38,839 nt of DNA from JBPESN01 sp051710625 (lineage in GTDB: Bacteria > Pseudomonadota > Gammaproteobacteria > Enterobacterales > Enterobacteriaceae). The position numbers were made by a program, and so were the translations under genes. Position 1 is the stretch's first letter; each line of letters opens with the position of its first letter. The DNA lies in contig NZ_JBPESN010000019.1 of NCBI RefSeq assembly GCF_051710625.1, positions 1-38,839 on the forward strand. Reading direction: 5' to 3'. Under the pieces are notes generated by a model, which worked only from the letters and a program-made list of their open reading frames with translations, was not told where the DNA came from and made no database searches. This document shows, piece by piece, positions 27,322 to 35,224 of the stretch.

Positions 27322-27453
27322 TCGATGCGCCTTACGGCGATGATCATCAGCCCAAGTCCAACTTTTCGGATTGCTCCGGCGCGAATAGTCCTCCGGTACG
27401 GGCATTTTTTGCCTATAGTTAGTCTGATGCCCTTCATCAGAACACGGAGAACA

Positions 27454-27774
27454 ATGATGACTACACCTAACGATCCCTTTCAGCCGCACGAAACACATGT
27501 CGACGATGACGTGCAGCTCTTGTCCGAAACGCTGGAAGAAGTGCTGGCTTATTCCGGCGATAAAACCGATCAAAAATATGTCGAGCTGAAACCCGCGCCC
27601 AGCAGGCGCTGGATGATGTTAAAACGCGGGTGAGTCAGGCGCCCGACACCTATTATCTGAAAGCCCGTCAGGCGGTGAGCGCCGCGGATGATTAGGTGCA
27701 GGAAAATCCCTAGCACAGCGGTCGGTATCGGCGCGTCTGTCGGCTTGATTGTAGGGTTGCTGCTGGCCCGTCGC
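27454..27774 (+). pseudogene. elaB: ElaB/YqjD-type ribosome-associated membrane protein, frameshifted
   Basis: ElaB is a roughly 100-residue, C-terminally membrane-anchored protein. The start, with GGAGA just upstream, reads DDDVQLLSETLEEVLAYSGDKTDQKYVELK, the family signature. The frame breaks near 27600. The next frame reads KTRVSQAPDTYYLKARQAVSAADD, then hits a TAG at 27693. A third frame gives VGIGASVGLIVGLLLARR, the membrane anchor, which runs on without a stop into menF sequence. The gene is therefore broken by indels and a nonsense codon and has lost its own stop codon. Confidence 0.85.
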
Positions 27775-28403
27775 TCCGCGCTAAGCGCGGACCTGCCTCC
27801 GTCACCGCTGTCGCTGATAGCGGCGAGCCGACACTGTTTCCATTATCTTCTGGCGCGGTCGCCGCATGACGCTTTCCTCGGATCCAGCCCGGAGCGGTTG
27901 TACCACCGGCACGGCCGCCGCCTGGATACCGAAGCCCTGGCCGGGACCGTCGCCTGCGACGCGTATCCGTAGCAGACCCGCCGGCAGGCGGCGTGGTTAA
28001 TGGCGGACGAAAAAAACCAGCGTGAAAATCTGCTGGTGGTGGACGATATCTGCCACCGGTTGCGGCAGGCGTCGCTGGCGCTGGATGTCAGCGGCCCGGA
28101 AGTCATCCCCCTGCGCACCGTGCAGCATCTGCGCCGGGTGATTCAGGGCGATTTGCAGCACGCCGACGATAGCCGCTGTCTGGCGCTGCTGCAGCCGACC
28201 GCGGCGTTTATCCGGCATCATGAACCTTTCGCATGCCAATGGTACGCCGGGTCAGCGGGCTATCTCACCGCCGGCCAGAGCGCGTTTTGCGTGGCGCGAC
28301 GCGCGGGCAGCAAACGACCTAGATCGGTGTTTACATCAATATCCGCTCTTACAATGGACTTACAATAGGGTGTCCCCCTCACCCCCTGAGCGCCAGGCCC
28401 ATC
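27775..28403 (+). pseudogene. menF: Isochorismate synthase MenF, both ends deleted
   Basis: MenF converts chorismate to isochorismate, the first committed step to menaquinone. Only the central part survives: AASRHCFHY, then the catalytic-domain motif AFLGSSPERL and TEALAGTVA, a TAG stop at 27970-27972, then a second stretch with WLMADEKNQRENLLVVDDICHRL and RTVQHLRRV. An internal deletion joins LLQPTAA to FIRHHEPF. WYAGSAGYL and AFCVA are the last clear matches. The first 200 or so codons are missing, replaced by elaB sequence, and the final LYAGAGIV segment is not recognizable. Non-functional. Confidence 0.88.
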
Positions 28404-29850
28404 ATGTCCGAAATTATGTTTAACCGTCGCTGGGCGACGCTACTGCTGGAAACCTTGACTCGCCATGGTGTACGGCATGTCTGTATCGCGCCGGGATCGC
28501 GCTCGGCGCCGCAGCGCATCCACGCCTGACCCGTCATTCTCATTTTGATGAGCGGGGACTGGGTTATCTGGCACTGGGTCTGGCGAAAGCCAGCGGCCAG
28601 CCGGTGGCGGTCATTGTCACCTCGGGTACCGCCGCCGCCAATCTGTATCCGGCCTTGATTGAAGCCAGCCTGACCAACGAGCGGCTAGTGCTGCTTACCG
28701 CGGACGGGCCGGCGCAGCTTATCGACTGCTGCGCCAATCAGGCGATCCGCCAGTCCGGCATGTTTGCCGGTTTCGCCGCCAGCGCGCTGGCTGATGTCCC
28801 CCGCGGCAGCGTGCATATTAATTGCCCGTTTGCGGAGCCATTGTATGGCGTGGACCAGGACGGAGAGGGTGACTTGGTCACGGGCGCGCGGCGATTGGTG
28901 GCAGAGCAGTGAACCCTGGCTCAAAGCCGCGACGGCGCCATTACTGCAGGCGGACCCAAACTAGCCCGTCTGGCGTCGGCGCCGCGGCGTAGTGATAGCC
29001 GGCCGGCCCGAGGCCGCGCAGGGAGAGACGATTGCGCAGTGGGCGCACACATTGGGCTGGTCGTTGCTTGGCGATGTGCTGTCCCATACCGGGCAGCCGC
29101 TGCCCCATGCCGACCTTTAGCTTAACGCGCCGGCGGCGCAGGCGGAACTTGCCCGCGCGGAATTAATGGTGCAGTTCGGCAGCAGTCTGACCGGCAAGCG
29201 TCTGCTGGCCTAACAGGCCGAGTGCCCGGCCGAAGCGCTGTGGCTGGTAAATCCTCTGCCCGGCCGGCGGGATCCAGGCCATCACCGCGGGCGACGTATT
29301 TTCGCCGCAGCCGAACCGTGGCTGACGTTGCACCCGGCCGTCGCCAATCCCCTCCCCCATGGGCCCTGGTTTTGGCCGAGCTGGCCGCCGTCGCCGCGAG
29401 GCGGGTAGGGTCAGACGCTGCTGCCGGCGGCCGAAGCCGGGTCCGCTAACGCGGCGTGGGCCGCGGCGCCGGTCTGCGAAGCGCGGCTGGGCGACGTATC
29501 GGCGCTCTACGACATGAATTCCCTGGCGCTGTTTCGCCATTGCGCGGCGCCGGTGGTAATTTTAGTAGTGAACAATAACGGCGGCCAAATTTTCTCGTTG
29601 CTGCCGACGCCGGAGAGGGTGCGCCAGGCGTATTATGTCATGCCGCAGGAGGCGGATTTCCGCCATACGGCGTCACTGTTTGGTTTGGACTACCAGCGGC
29701 CGGACAAGCATGGGGGCGCTACGGGCGATGTTGGACGCCGTCTGGCGCCGGCAGCCGGCGGCGGGGGCGGCAACGCTCCTTGAGCTGGTGGTGCCGGCGG
29801 AGCAGGGGGCTTCTCTTTTGCGCGAACTGGTGGCGGAGATGGCGCGATGA
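28404..29850 (+). pseudogene. menD: SEPHCHC synthase MenD, many frameshifts, stops and deletions
   Basis: MenD is a thiamine-diphosphate enzyme that joins isochorismate and 2-oxoglutarate. The start MSEIMFNRRWATLLLETLTRHGVRHVCIAPGSRSAP is clear. Fragments then follow in different frames: HFDERGLGYLALGLAKASGQPVAVIVTSGTAAANLYPALIEASLT, FAEPLYGVD, WAHTLGWSLLGDVLSHTGQPLP, QFGSSLTGKRLL, and APVVILVVNNNGGQIFSLLPTPE near the cofactor site. At least three in-frame stops occur. The end of the gene overlaps the following menH remnant by four bases, as in an intact men operon. Confidence 0.9.
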
Positions 29851-30464
29851 CGGGGTGGGCGGCGCGGCACCGGCAACCCGGCAGCGGTCGGCGGTGTTGG
29901 CGCAAACCCTGCGCGGGCTGGACATCAACGATTATATCCTCATCGGCTATTCCCTCGGCGGCCGGCGCGGGCTGTATCACTCCTGTCACGGTCAGGATCC
30001 TCGTTTGCGCGCGTTGTATGTTGAAGGTGCCCATCCCGGTCTGGCGGATGCACCCGCGTGCCGGCAGCGGGTGCAGCATGATATGGGCGTGGGCGCGGCG
30101 CTTTGCCGGCGGCCCGCTGGCGGCGGTGTTGGCCGACTGGTACCGCCAGCCGATGTTTAGCGATGTAACGCCGACGCAGCGTGCGGACCTGATGCGACTG
30201 CGTGCCGATAACCGCGGCGCGGGGATTGCGGCGATACTCATGGCCGGTTCGCTGGGCCGTCAGGCGGATCTTCTGGCGCCGTTGCGGCGTTTGACCTTGC
30301 TATTCGGGTATCTGTGTGGCGTGCGGGACGCCAAATTTTCCGCGGTGGACGAGCAGGCGCGGCTGCCCTGGTGGCCGATACCGGCGGCGGGACATAACGC
30401 CCATCGCGGCAACCCGCAGGCGTTTGCCGCACGACTTCTTTCTTTGCTGGCTCCGTTTGAATAA
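29847..30464 (+). pseudogene. menH: SHCHC synthase MenH, N-terminus deleted and frameshifted
   Basis: MenH is a roughly 250-residue alpha/beta-hydrolase that releases pyruvate from SEPHCHC. The N-terminal quarter, with the HGF oxyanion loop, is missing. The nucleophile-elbow region reads INDYILIGYSLGGRRG, with serine in GYSLGG, followed by YVEGAHPGLADAP in one frame. The rest (DWYRQPMFSDVTPTQRADL and IPAAGHNAHRGNP with the catalytic histidine) lies in another frame, changed near 30060. Ends at 30464, eight bases before menB. Confidence 0.85.
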
Positions 30465-30472
30465 AGGAACGC

Positions 30473-31131
30473 ATGATGCTTGAACCTAATGAAGACTCTT
30501 GGTATGCCCCCATCGACTGGCGTGATTGCAGCGGCGAGTTCACCGATATCCGCTATCACAAGTCCGCGGACGGTATTGCCAAAATTACCCTTAACCGTCC
30601 GCAGGTGCGTAATGCGTTCCGTCCACTGACGGTCAAAGAAATGATGCTGGCGCTGAGCGACACCTGCTATGATGAGGGTATCGGCGTGACTATCCTTACC
30701 GGCGAGGGGGGGGGAAGCCTTCTGCTCCGGCGGCGATTACGGCGGTTATCAGGACGACGGCAGCGTGCATCACCTGAACGTACTCGATTTTCAACGCCAG
30801 ATCCGCACCTGCCCCAAACCGGTCGTGGCGATGGTGGCCGGCTATGCTATCGGCGGCGGTCAGTGGCTGGAGGCGCTGGAGATGGGGCTGGTCAATGCTG
30901 TGGTACCGCTGGCGCGTCTGGAAAGCGAAACCGTGCGCTGGTGCCGGGAGATGCTGGCCAACAATCCCATCGCATTGCGTTGCCTGAAGGCGGGCGCTCA
31001 ACGCGGATTGCGACGGACAGGGCTGTTTGCAGGAGCTGGCGGGGAATACGAGCATGCTGTTTTACATGACCGACGAGGGGCAAGAAGGCCGCAACACCTT
31101 TATCGAAAAGCGCCAGCCCGATTTCAGCTAA
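30473..31131 (+). pseudogene. menB: 1,4-dihydroxy-2-naphthoyl-CoA synthase MenB, deletion and frameshifts
   Basis: MenB is a crotonase-fold enzyme of about 285 residues. The N-terminus is excellent (YAPIDWRDCSGEFTDIRYHK ... NRPQVRNAFRPLTVKEMM). The frame breaks at a run of nine Gs (30716-30724). In the next frame HHLNVLDFQRQIRTCPKPVVAMVAGYAIGGGQ joins directly to LEALEMGLVNAVVPL, so about 60 codons of the active-site region are deleted. A third frame gives LQELAGNTSMLFYMTDEGQEGRN ... KRQPDFS, ending in a TAA (31129-31131) where E. coli has Lys. The homologous tail continues to the start of menC. Confidence 0.92.
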
Positions 31132-31148
31132 TTTAAGCGTAATTCCTG

Positions 31149-32001
31149 ATGCGCCGGGCCTCGCTTTACCGCTACCGTCTGCCAATGCAGCCCGGCGTGG
31201 TGCTGGGAAATCAGCGCCTTGCCCGGCGCGAGGGGGGTGGGTGGTGGTGCTGGAAGCGTCGGGACGGCGCGGCGCAGGCGAAATCGCGCCGCTGTGCAGG
31301 GTTTTAGCCGTAAAAGGCTGGCGGAAACCGGCACAGCGGCGCGAGATTGGCTGGCGCGCTGGACGGCGGGAAAGGCGTCCGAAGACGAGCTCGCCGCGGC
31401 GCTGCCGTCGGTGGGTTTCAGCATCAGTTGCGCACTGGCGGAACTCGACGATAGGCTACCGGCGCAGGCGGAATATCGCAGCGTTCCGCTGTGTACCGGC
31501 GATCCTGACGAAGCCCTGGCGCATCTGGTGGGGTTACCGGGCGCCAAAGTGGCCAAATCGAAGGTGGGGATGTATGAGGCAGTCCGCGACAGTTTGACGG
31601 TGAATATGCTGCTCTCGGGGCTGCCCGACTTGCGTTTGCGGCTGGATGCCAATCGCCGCTGGACGCGCGGGCGCGCCCTGCAGTTCGCCTGCTATCCGCC
31701 TTCGGACTGCCTCTTGTCCCGCTTCGACTTTCTCGAAGAGCCCTGCGCCAGTACCGCCGATTTGCTGGCCTTCGCGGCGCAAACCGGCATTCCCATCGCC
31801 TGGGATGAGAGCGCGCGCGAGCCGGGGTTCACGCTGCGCGCTGACCCAGCTTTCCCGTTTGGCGCATTAGCTAACACCCGCGGGGACGCCGGGGCTGGAT
31901 ACCTTGTCGCTGATGCAGGCGCAATTGGTGCAGCCCTGGTCGGCTGTGATTTACCGTTGTGGTCCTGGGCGGAGTTGGAACCTGTCGAGACGATGCCATA
32001 A
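31149..32001 (+). pseudogene. menC: o-succinylbenzoate synthase MenC, deletion and frameshifts
   Basis: MenC is an enolase-superfamily dehydratase of about 320 residues. The start MRRASLYRYRLPMQPGVVLG is visible, and the frame changes within about 45 codons near a GC-rich stretch. The main block then reads ALPSVGFSISCALAEL, AKVAKSKVGMYEAVRDSLTVN (catalytic-lysine region KSK where E. coli has KVK), LRLDANRRWT, DFLEEPC and PIAWDESAREP. The part with the second metal and catalytic residues (IKPTLTG to SSSIESSLG) is deleted. LDTLSLMQAQ remains in another frame near 31890. Non-functional. Confidence 0.9.
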
Positions 32002-32025
32002 GCCAAGGTCTTGAGGGAGGAGGCA

Positions 32026-32514
32026 ATGCCTGAGCACTTTGCTGATTGGCCCTGGCGTCGGTGGGCACAACAGAGTCCGGATGCGGTGGCTCTGCACGGG
32101 CCGCAAGGCGATGTGCGGTGGCGGTAGCGATGGCGTGCTGCCGGGCGGTGGCGTGGGGTTAATGGGTCAAAATTCGCTGACGCTGCTGGTGGTCTATTTA
32201 GCCGCGTTGGAATGCGGTGCGCGGGCGGCGCCGCTGAATCCCTGTTTGCCGGCCGAATTGTTGGGGCGCACCGGCTACCGCCGCGCGGCTGGCGGTGCGG
32301 TAAAGCAGGTCCGCTGGAGCAGGCGTTAATGGGGTGCAGTCATGCGTCATTGGTGCCGACGCAGTTATAGCGGCTGCGCGGTAGTTCCGTAGCGGCGCGG
32401 CGTGCCTAGCTCGAACCGCAATTGTCCCCTTGGCAGCGCCCTGTGGTATGGCATAACCTGCCGGCGGCGCTCAACCAGGGCGGCATAAAAATTCCGCGCG
32501 GGGCTATCCATCCC
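32026..32514 (+). pseudogene. menE: o-succinylbenzoate-CoA ligase MenE, reduced to its two ends
   Basis: MenE is an AMP-forming acyl-CoA ligase of about 450 residues. GGGAGGAGG precedes the start MPEHFADWPWRRWAQQSPDAVAL. Small frame changes follow, with LLVVYLAALECGARAAPLNPCLPAELL still recognizable. Nearly all of the adenylate-forming core is gone. What remains is the extreme C-terminus, PWQRPVVWHNLPAALNQGGIKIPRGAI, with the GGIKI motif where the catalytic lysine of the family sits. It runs without a stop into yfaY sequence at about 32515. Confidence 0.85.
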
Positions 32515-33472
32515 TGGCTGGCGAACTATTTGTTCGAGCAGGGGATGCCGATGTCATCGCGCATGACCGTCGGCGACAATCTGTCCGCGCTGGTGGCGGC
32601 GATGACCGAGTGCAGCCTGCGGGCGGATGTGTTGATTGTCAATGGCGGCCGGGGGACGACCAGCGACGATCTTAGCGCGCTGGCAGCCGCCACCGCCGCT
32701 GGCGATGAACTGGTGGAGCATGCGGAGTGGCTGGCAAAGATGACGGCTTATTTCGCCGAACGCGGCCGCGAGATGGCGTCCAGCAACCGGAAGCAGGCCC
32801 TCATTCCCGCCAGCGCCGAGCTGATTGATAATCCGGTGGGTACCCGCCTGCGGATTTGCGCTGCAGCTTAACCGCTGCTTGCTGTTTTTCACTCCCGGCG
32901 TGCCATCGGAATTCAAGGTAATGCTGGAGCGTGAAATCGTGCCGCGCCTGCGCAAGCGATTTGACTTGCCGGATCCGCCGCTGTATCTGAGGATGATGAC
33001 TTTTGGCCGGGGTGAAAGCGATTTGGTCAATGGGCTGGACGGTCTGCCGTCGCCGGAAGATGTCGTGCTTGGCTACCGCTCCTTGATGCCGATTATCGAA
33101 TTCAAACTGACCGGCCCGGCGCATGAAAGCGAGGCGATGGAGCAGGTGTGGCAACAGATCCGTGCGGTGGCCGGTGACAGCCAGCTTTACGAAGGGACCG
33201 ACGATATACCGGCCCGTCTGGCGCAGGGTTACGGCGCTTCGCTGGGCCTGGTGGTAGGCGAGTTAACGCAAGATCATTTCAGCGTGGCGCTGCATACGCC
33301 GGCGCAGGATTTTGCGCAAACCATCGTATTGCACGACAATTTGGCGCGGCACCCGCTGCGCGCCCATCAGGAAATGGTTGCGCTGATGGCATTAACGATG
33401 CTGCAGCGTTGGTTACAGGGGAGAGCGGTTTACGCTGAATATAACTGGGTGCGTCTCGCGGCCACGCTGTAA
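32515..33472 (+). pseudogene. yfaY: CinA-like protein YfaY, 5' end replaced, frameshifted and internally deleted
   Basis: YfaY is a CinA-family protein of about 400 residues (MoaB-like N-terminal domain; the C-terminal domain resembles nicotinamide-nucleotide amidase but is degenerate in YfaY). The first 27 or so codons are missing. Homology begins at WLANYLFEQGMPMSSRMTVGDN and continues through ADVLIVNGGRGTTSDDLSALAAAT. GRGTTSDD replaces the usual GLGPTSDD. One extra C near 32845 shifts the frame; the second frame reads CGFALQLNRCLLFFTPGVPSEFKVM to the end. A deletion of several dozen codons lies after DDIPARLAQ (about 33230). The stop is at 33470-33472. Confidence 0.88.
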
Positions 33473-33500
33473 CCCGCGCGTCGCGAACCCGCGCGTCGCG
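33471..33500. repeat. Perfect 15-bp tandem duplication
   Basis: AACCCGCGCGTCGCG occurs twice in a row (33471-33485 and 33486-33500), starting in the yfaY stop codon. It is probably a replication-slippage duplication. Confidence 0.8.
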
Positions 33501-33552
33501 GCGGCGTCAGGCGCCGCCGCCGTCGATTCCGCTGCTGGCCACAAATGAACAG

Positions 33553-33580
33553 GGGGCCGTCGCCAAGCGACGGCCCCTTT
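33553..33580 (+). terminator. Rho-independent terminator after yfaY
   Basis: GGGGCCGTCGC (33553-33563) and GCGACGGCCCC (33567-33577) form a perfect 11-bp stem with a 3-base loop, followed by TTTGT. It probably ended the men/yfaY transcript. Confidence 0.8.
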
Positions 33581-33632
33581 GTCATCTTGCCACGGGGGCC
33601 TATCCCGACAAGGCGGCGGCGCCTGGCACGGC

Positions 33633-33681
33633 TGTAGCGATGCAAAAGATTCTGGACTAATTTGCAGTCAATTCTGGACTC
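33633..33681 (+). mobile_element. Right terminus of a second Mu-like element
   Basis: Reading rightward, TGTAGCGATGCAA starts at 33633 and TCTGGACT lies at 33651 and again at 33673, 22 bases apart. The first copy starts at base 19 of the terminus, exactly as in the terminus at 1779, and bases 10-13 (GCAA) also agree. Mu right ends have adjacent R1 and R2 sites spaced by 22 bases, while left ends are widely spaced, so this is best read as the right end. The element extends to the right and is cut by the IS at 33976. Confidence 0.7.
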
Positions 33682-33739
33682 CTTCAAACCCTAAAAAGTG
33701 TCCATTTTAGACAGTCTAGAATTATTTGCAAAAAGGGAA

Positions 33740-33975
33740 TCAGGCGAAATTACGGATGATCAACTCACGTTTGCTATGACGGTTGCTGCCCAATGAGTAT
33801 TTTAGGTCAACAGCGTCAATATGAAGGTTTTTGAAGATATGCCTCATTTCCGGGATATCATTAATTGAAATAATCATTTTCCCTGCTATCGAATGGGCTA
33901 AACTACCGATGATGGTGTATTGTGTTCTAAGCCAAACTCCACGTTATATCCTTGAGTCTTCCAGTAAGGTGGATC
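33740..33975 (-). pseudogene. Phage D12-class DNA adenine methylase, C-terminal remnant
   Basis: Immediately next to the IS the minus strand reads DPPYWKTQGYNVEFGLEHN. The catalytic motif DPPY is characteristic of N6-adenine methyltransferases of the Dam/D12 class. A one-base shift near 33905 leads to IIGSLAHSIAGKMIISINDIPEMRHIF and ends RELIIRNFA at 33740. The SIND.PE segment is also typical of D12 enzymes. The N-terminal part, with the AdoMet-binding loop, has been removed by the IS. It lies just inside the Mu-like right terminus, where Mu carries its DNA-modification gene mom. Confidence 0.75.
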
Positions 33976-33983
33976 TGTAGTGG

Positions 33984-34823
33984 TCAACTAAAACTGGCCA
34001 CCGCGTTAGCGTTTTTCCAGTATCTATTTTCTGATTCGTTTGGTGCCAACCCACCGTTATATTCATGCGGCCTGAGTGCGCTGTAATATCCCACGATATA
34101 ATCGGTAATTTCATGAGCTGCTTCGCTGAAGCTTATGTAGCCCGTTACCGGTATCCACTCGTTTTTCAGACTTCCGAAGAAGCGCTCCATCGGACTGTTA
34201 TCCCAACAATTACCCCGCCGACTCATGCTTTGTTTGATCCGGTAACGCCACAGCAACTGTCGGAACTGCCTGCTCGTATAGTAGCTACCCTGATCGCTGT
34301 GGAACATCACTCCGGCTGGTTTACCACGCGTTTCCCATGCTATTTCCAGTGCTTTGATGGTCAGTCTGCTGTCCGGGGAGAACGACATAGCCCAGCCCAC
34401 CGGTTTCCTCGCGAACAGATCAAGAACAACCGCAAGGTATGCCCAGCGTTTCCCGGTCCAGATATACGTCACATCGCCGCACCATACCTGGTTTGGCTCC
34501 GTTACAGCGAACTGGCGCTCAAGATAATTCGGGATCGCAACATGCTCCTGACCGCCACGCTTATACCTGTGCGTCGGCTGCTGACAACTGACCAGCCCCA
34601 GCTTTTTCATGAGCCTGCCTGCGAGCCAGTGTCCCATCCGGAAGCCTCTCTGGGTTGCCATGGTGGCGATACTTCTCGCGCCAGCGGCACCATGGCTGAT
34701 ACTGTGCAGTTCATAAACCTGACTGCGCAATACCGTTCGCCTGCCGTCTGGCCTGTCAGGACGACTTTCCCAGTATTTGTAACTGCTGCGATAAACCCTG
34801 AACACGTGGCAGAGTGTAGCCAC
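33984..34823 (-). CDS. IS3-family transposase OrfB (DDE integrase core)
   Basis: This 279-residue frame (start not certain; see orfA) carries the retroviral-integrase-like catalytic core. The first Asp is in WCGDVTYIWTGKRWAYLAVVLD, the second in FHSDQGSYYTS and the Glu in SMSRRGNCWDNSPMERFFGSLK. An upstream HTH_21-type region (HSISHGAAGARSIATMATQRG) is present. It is normally made as an OrfAB fusion by -1 frameshifting. The frame extends back without stop to a slippery A-AAA-AAG at about 34900, within orfA. All catalytic residues are present, so this copy may be active. Confidence 0.92.
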   Translation of the reverse strand: MATLCHVFRVYRSSYKYWESRPDRPDGRRTVLRSQVYELHSISHGAAGARSIATMATQRGFRMGHWLAGRLMKKLGLVSCQQPTHRYKRGGQEHVAIPNYLERQFAVTEPNQVWCGDVTYIWTGKRWAYLAVVLDLFARKPVGWAMSFSPDSRLTIKALEIAWETRGKPAGVMFHSDQGSYYTSRQFRQLLWRYRIKQSMSRRGNCWDNSPMERFFGSLKNEWIPVTGYISFSEAAHEITDYIVGYYSALRPHEYNGGLAPNESENRYWKNANAVASFS

Positions 34824-34849
34824 AGGATAATGCGCTCTGAGTTTCCCGA

Positions 34850-35152
34850 TTAACGAGAACTGTTCAGGGAGTCTGACATCAAGAGCGCTGTAGCCTTTTT
34901 TAATGTTTCATTTTCCATTTCAATGCGTTGTACCTTCTTCTTGAGCTCACGTATTTCGATTTGTTCCGGGGTTATGGGAGAGGCTTTTGGCGTTTTCCCC
35001 TGTCGCTCATCACGCAGTTGTTTTACCCATTTCGTCATCGTAGAAAAACCGACGTCCATGGCTTTTGCTGCTGGTACGGCGGTGTAATTTTGGTCGACAA
35101 CCAGTTGAGCGGATTCGCGTTTGAATTCAGGACTAAAATTTCTTCTATTCAT
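34850..35152 (-). CDS. IS3-family transposase OrfA
   Basis: OrfA (about 100 residues from the ATG at 35152, MNRRNFSPEFKRESA) has the HTH_Tnp_1 helix-turn-helix (AAKAMDVGFSTMTKWVKQLRDE). A leucine-zipper-like coiled coil follows (EIRELKKKVQRIEMENETLKKA). GGGTG precedes this start; in-frame ATG 35164 or GTG 35188 are alternatives. AAAAAAG in the KKA codons near 34900 is a typical -1 slippage site for making the OrfAB transposase. Confidence 0.9.
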   Translation of the reverse strand: MNRRNFSPEFKRESAQLVVDQNYTAVPAAKAMDVGFSTMTKWVKQLRDERQGKTPKASPITPEQIEIRELKKKVQRIEMENETLKKATALLMSDSLNSSR

Positions 35153-35224
35153 TGGTGCACCCATGTTGTTCTGAGGTGAGCATATCACCTCTGTTCAGGT
35201 GGCTAAATTCAGTGTGCCACTACA

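Larger units (their letters stand above)
33976..35224 (-). mobile_element. IS3-family insertion sequence, complete copy (1249 bp)
   Basis: The ends are imperfect inverted repeats starting TGTAGTGG: TGTAGTGGTCAACT at 33976, and on the other strand TGTAGTGGCACACT from 35224. Both continue to a shared GCCACC. Two overlapping genes (orfA, orfB) encode an IS3-type transposase. The bases next to the ends (ATC on the left, TTT on the right) do not match, so no target duplication is seen. The left side is a phage methylase and the right side a permease, both missing their other halves. A second copy begins at 38683 in the same orientation. Confidence 0.93.
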
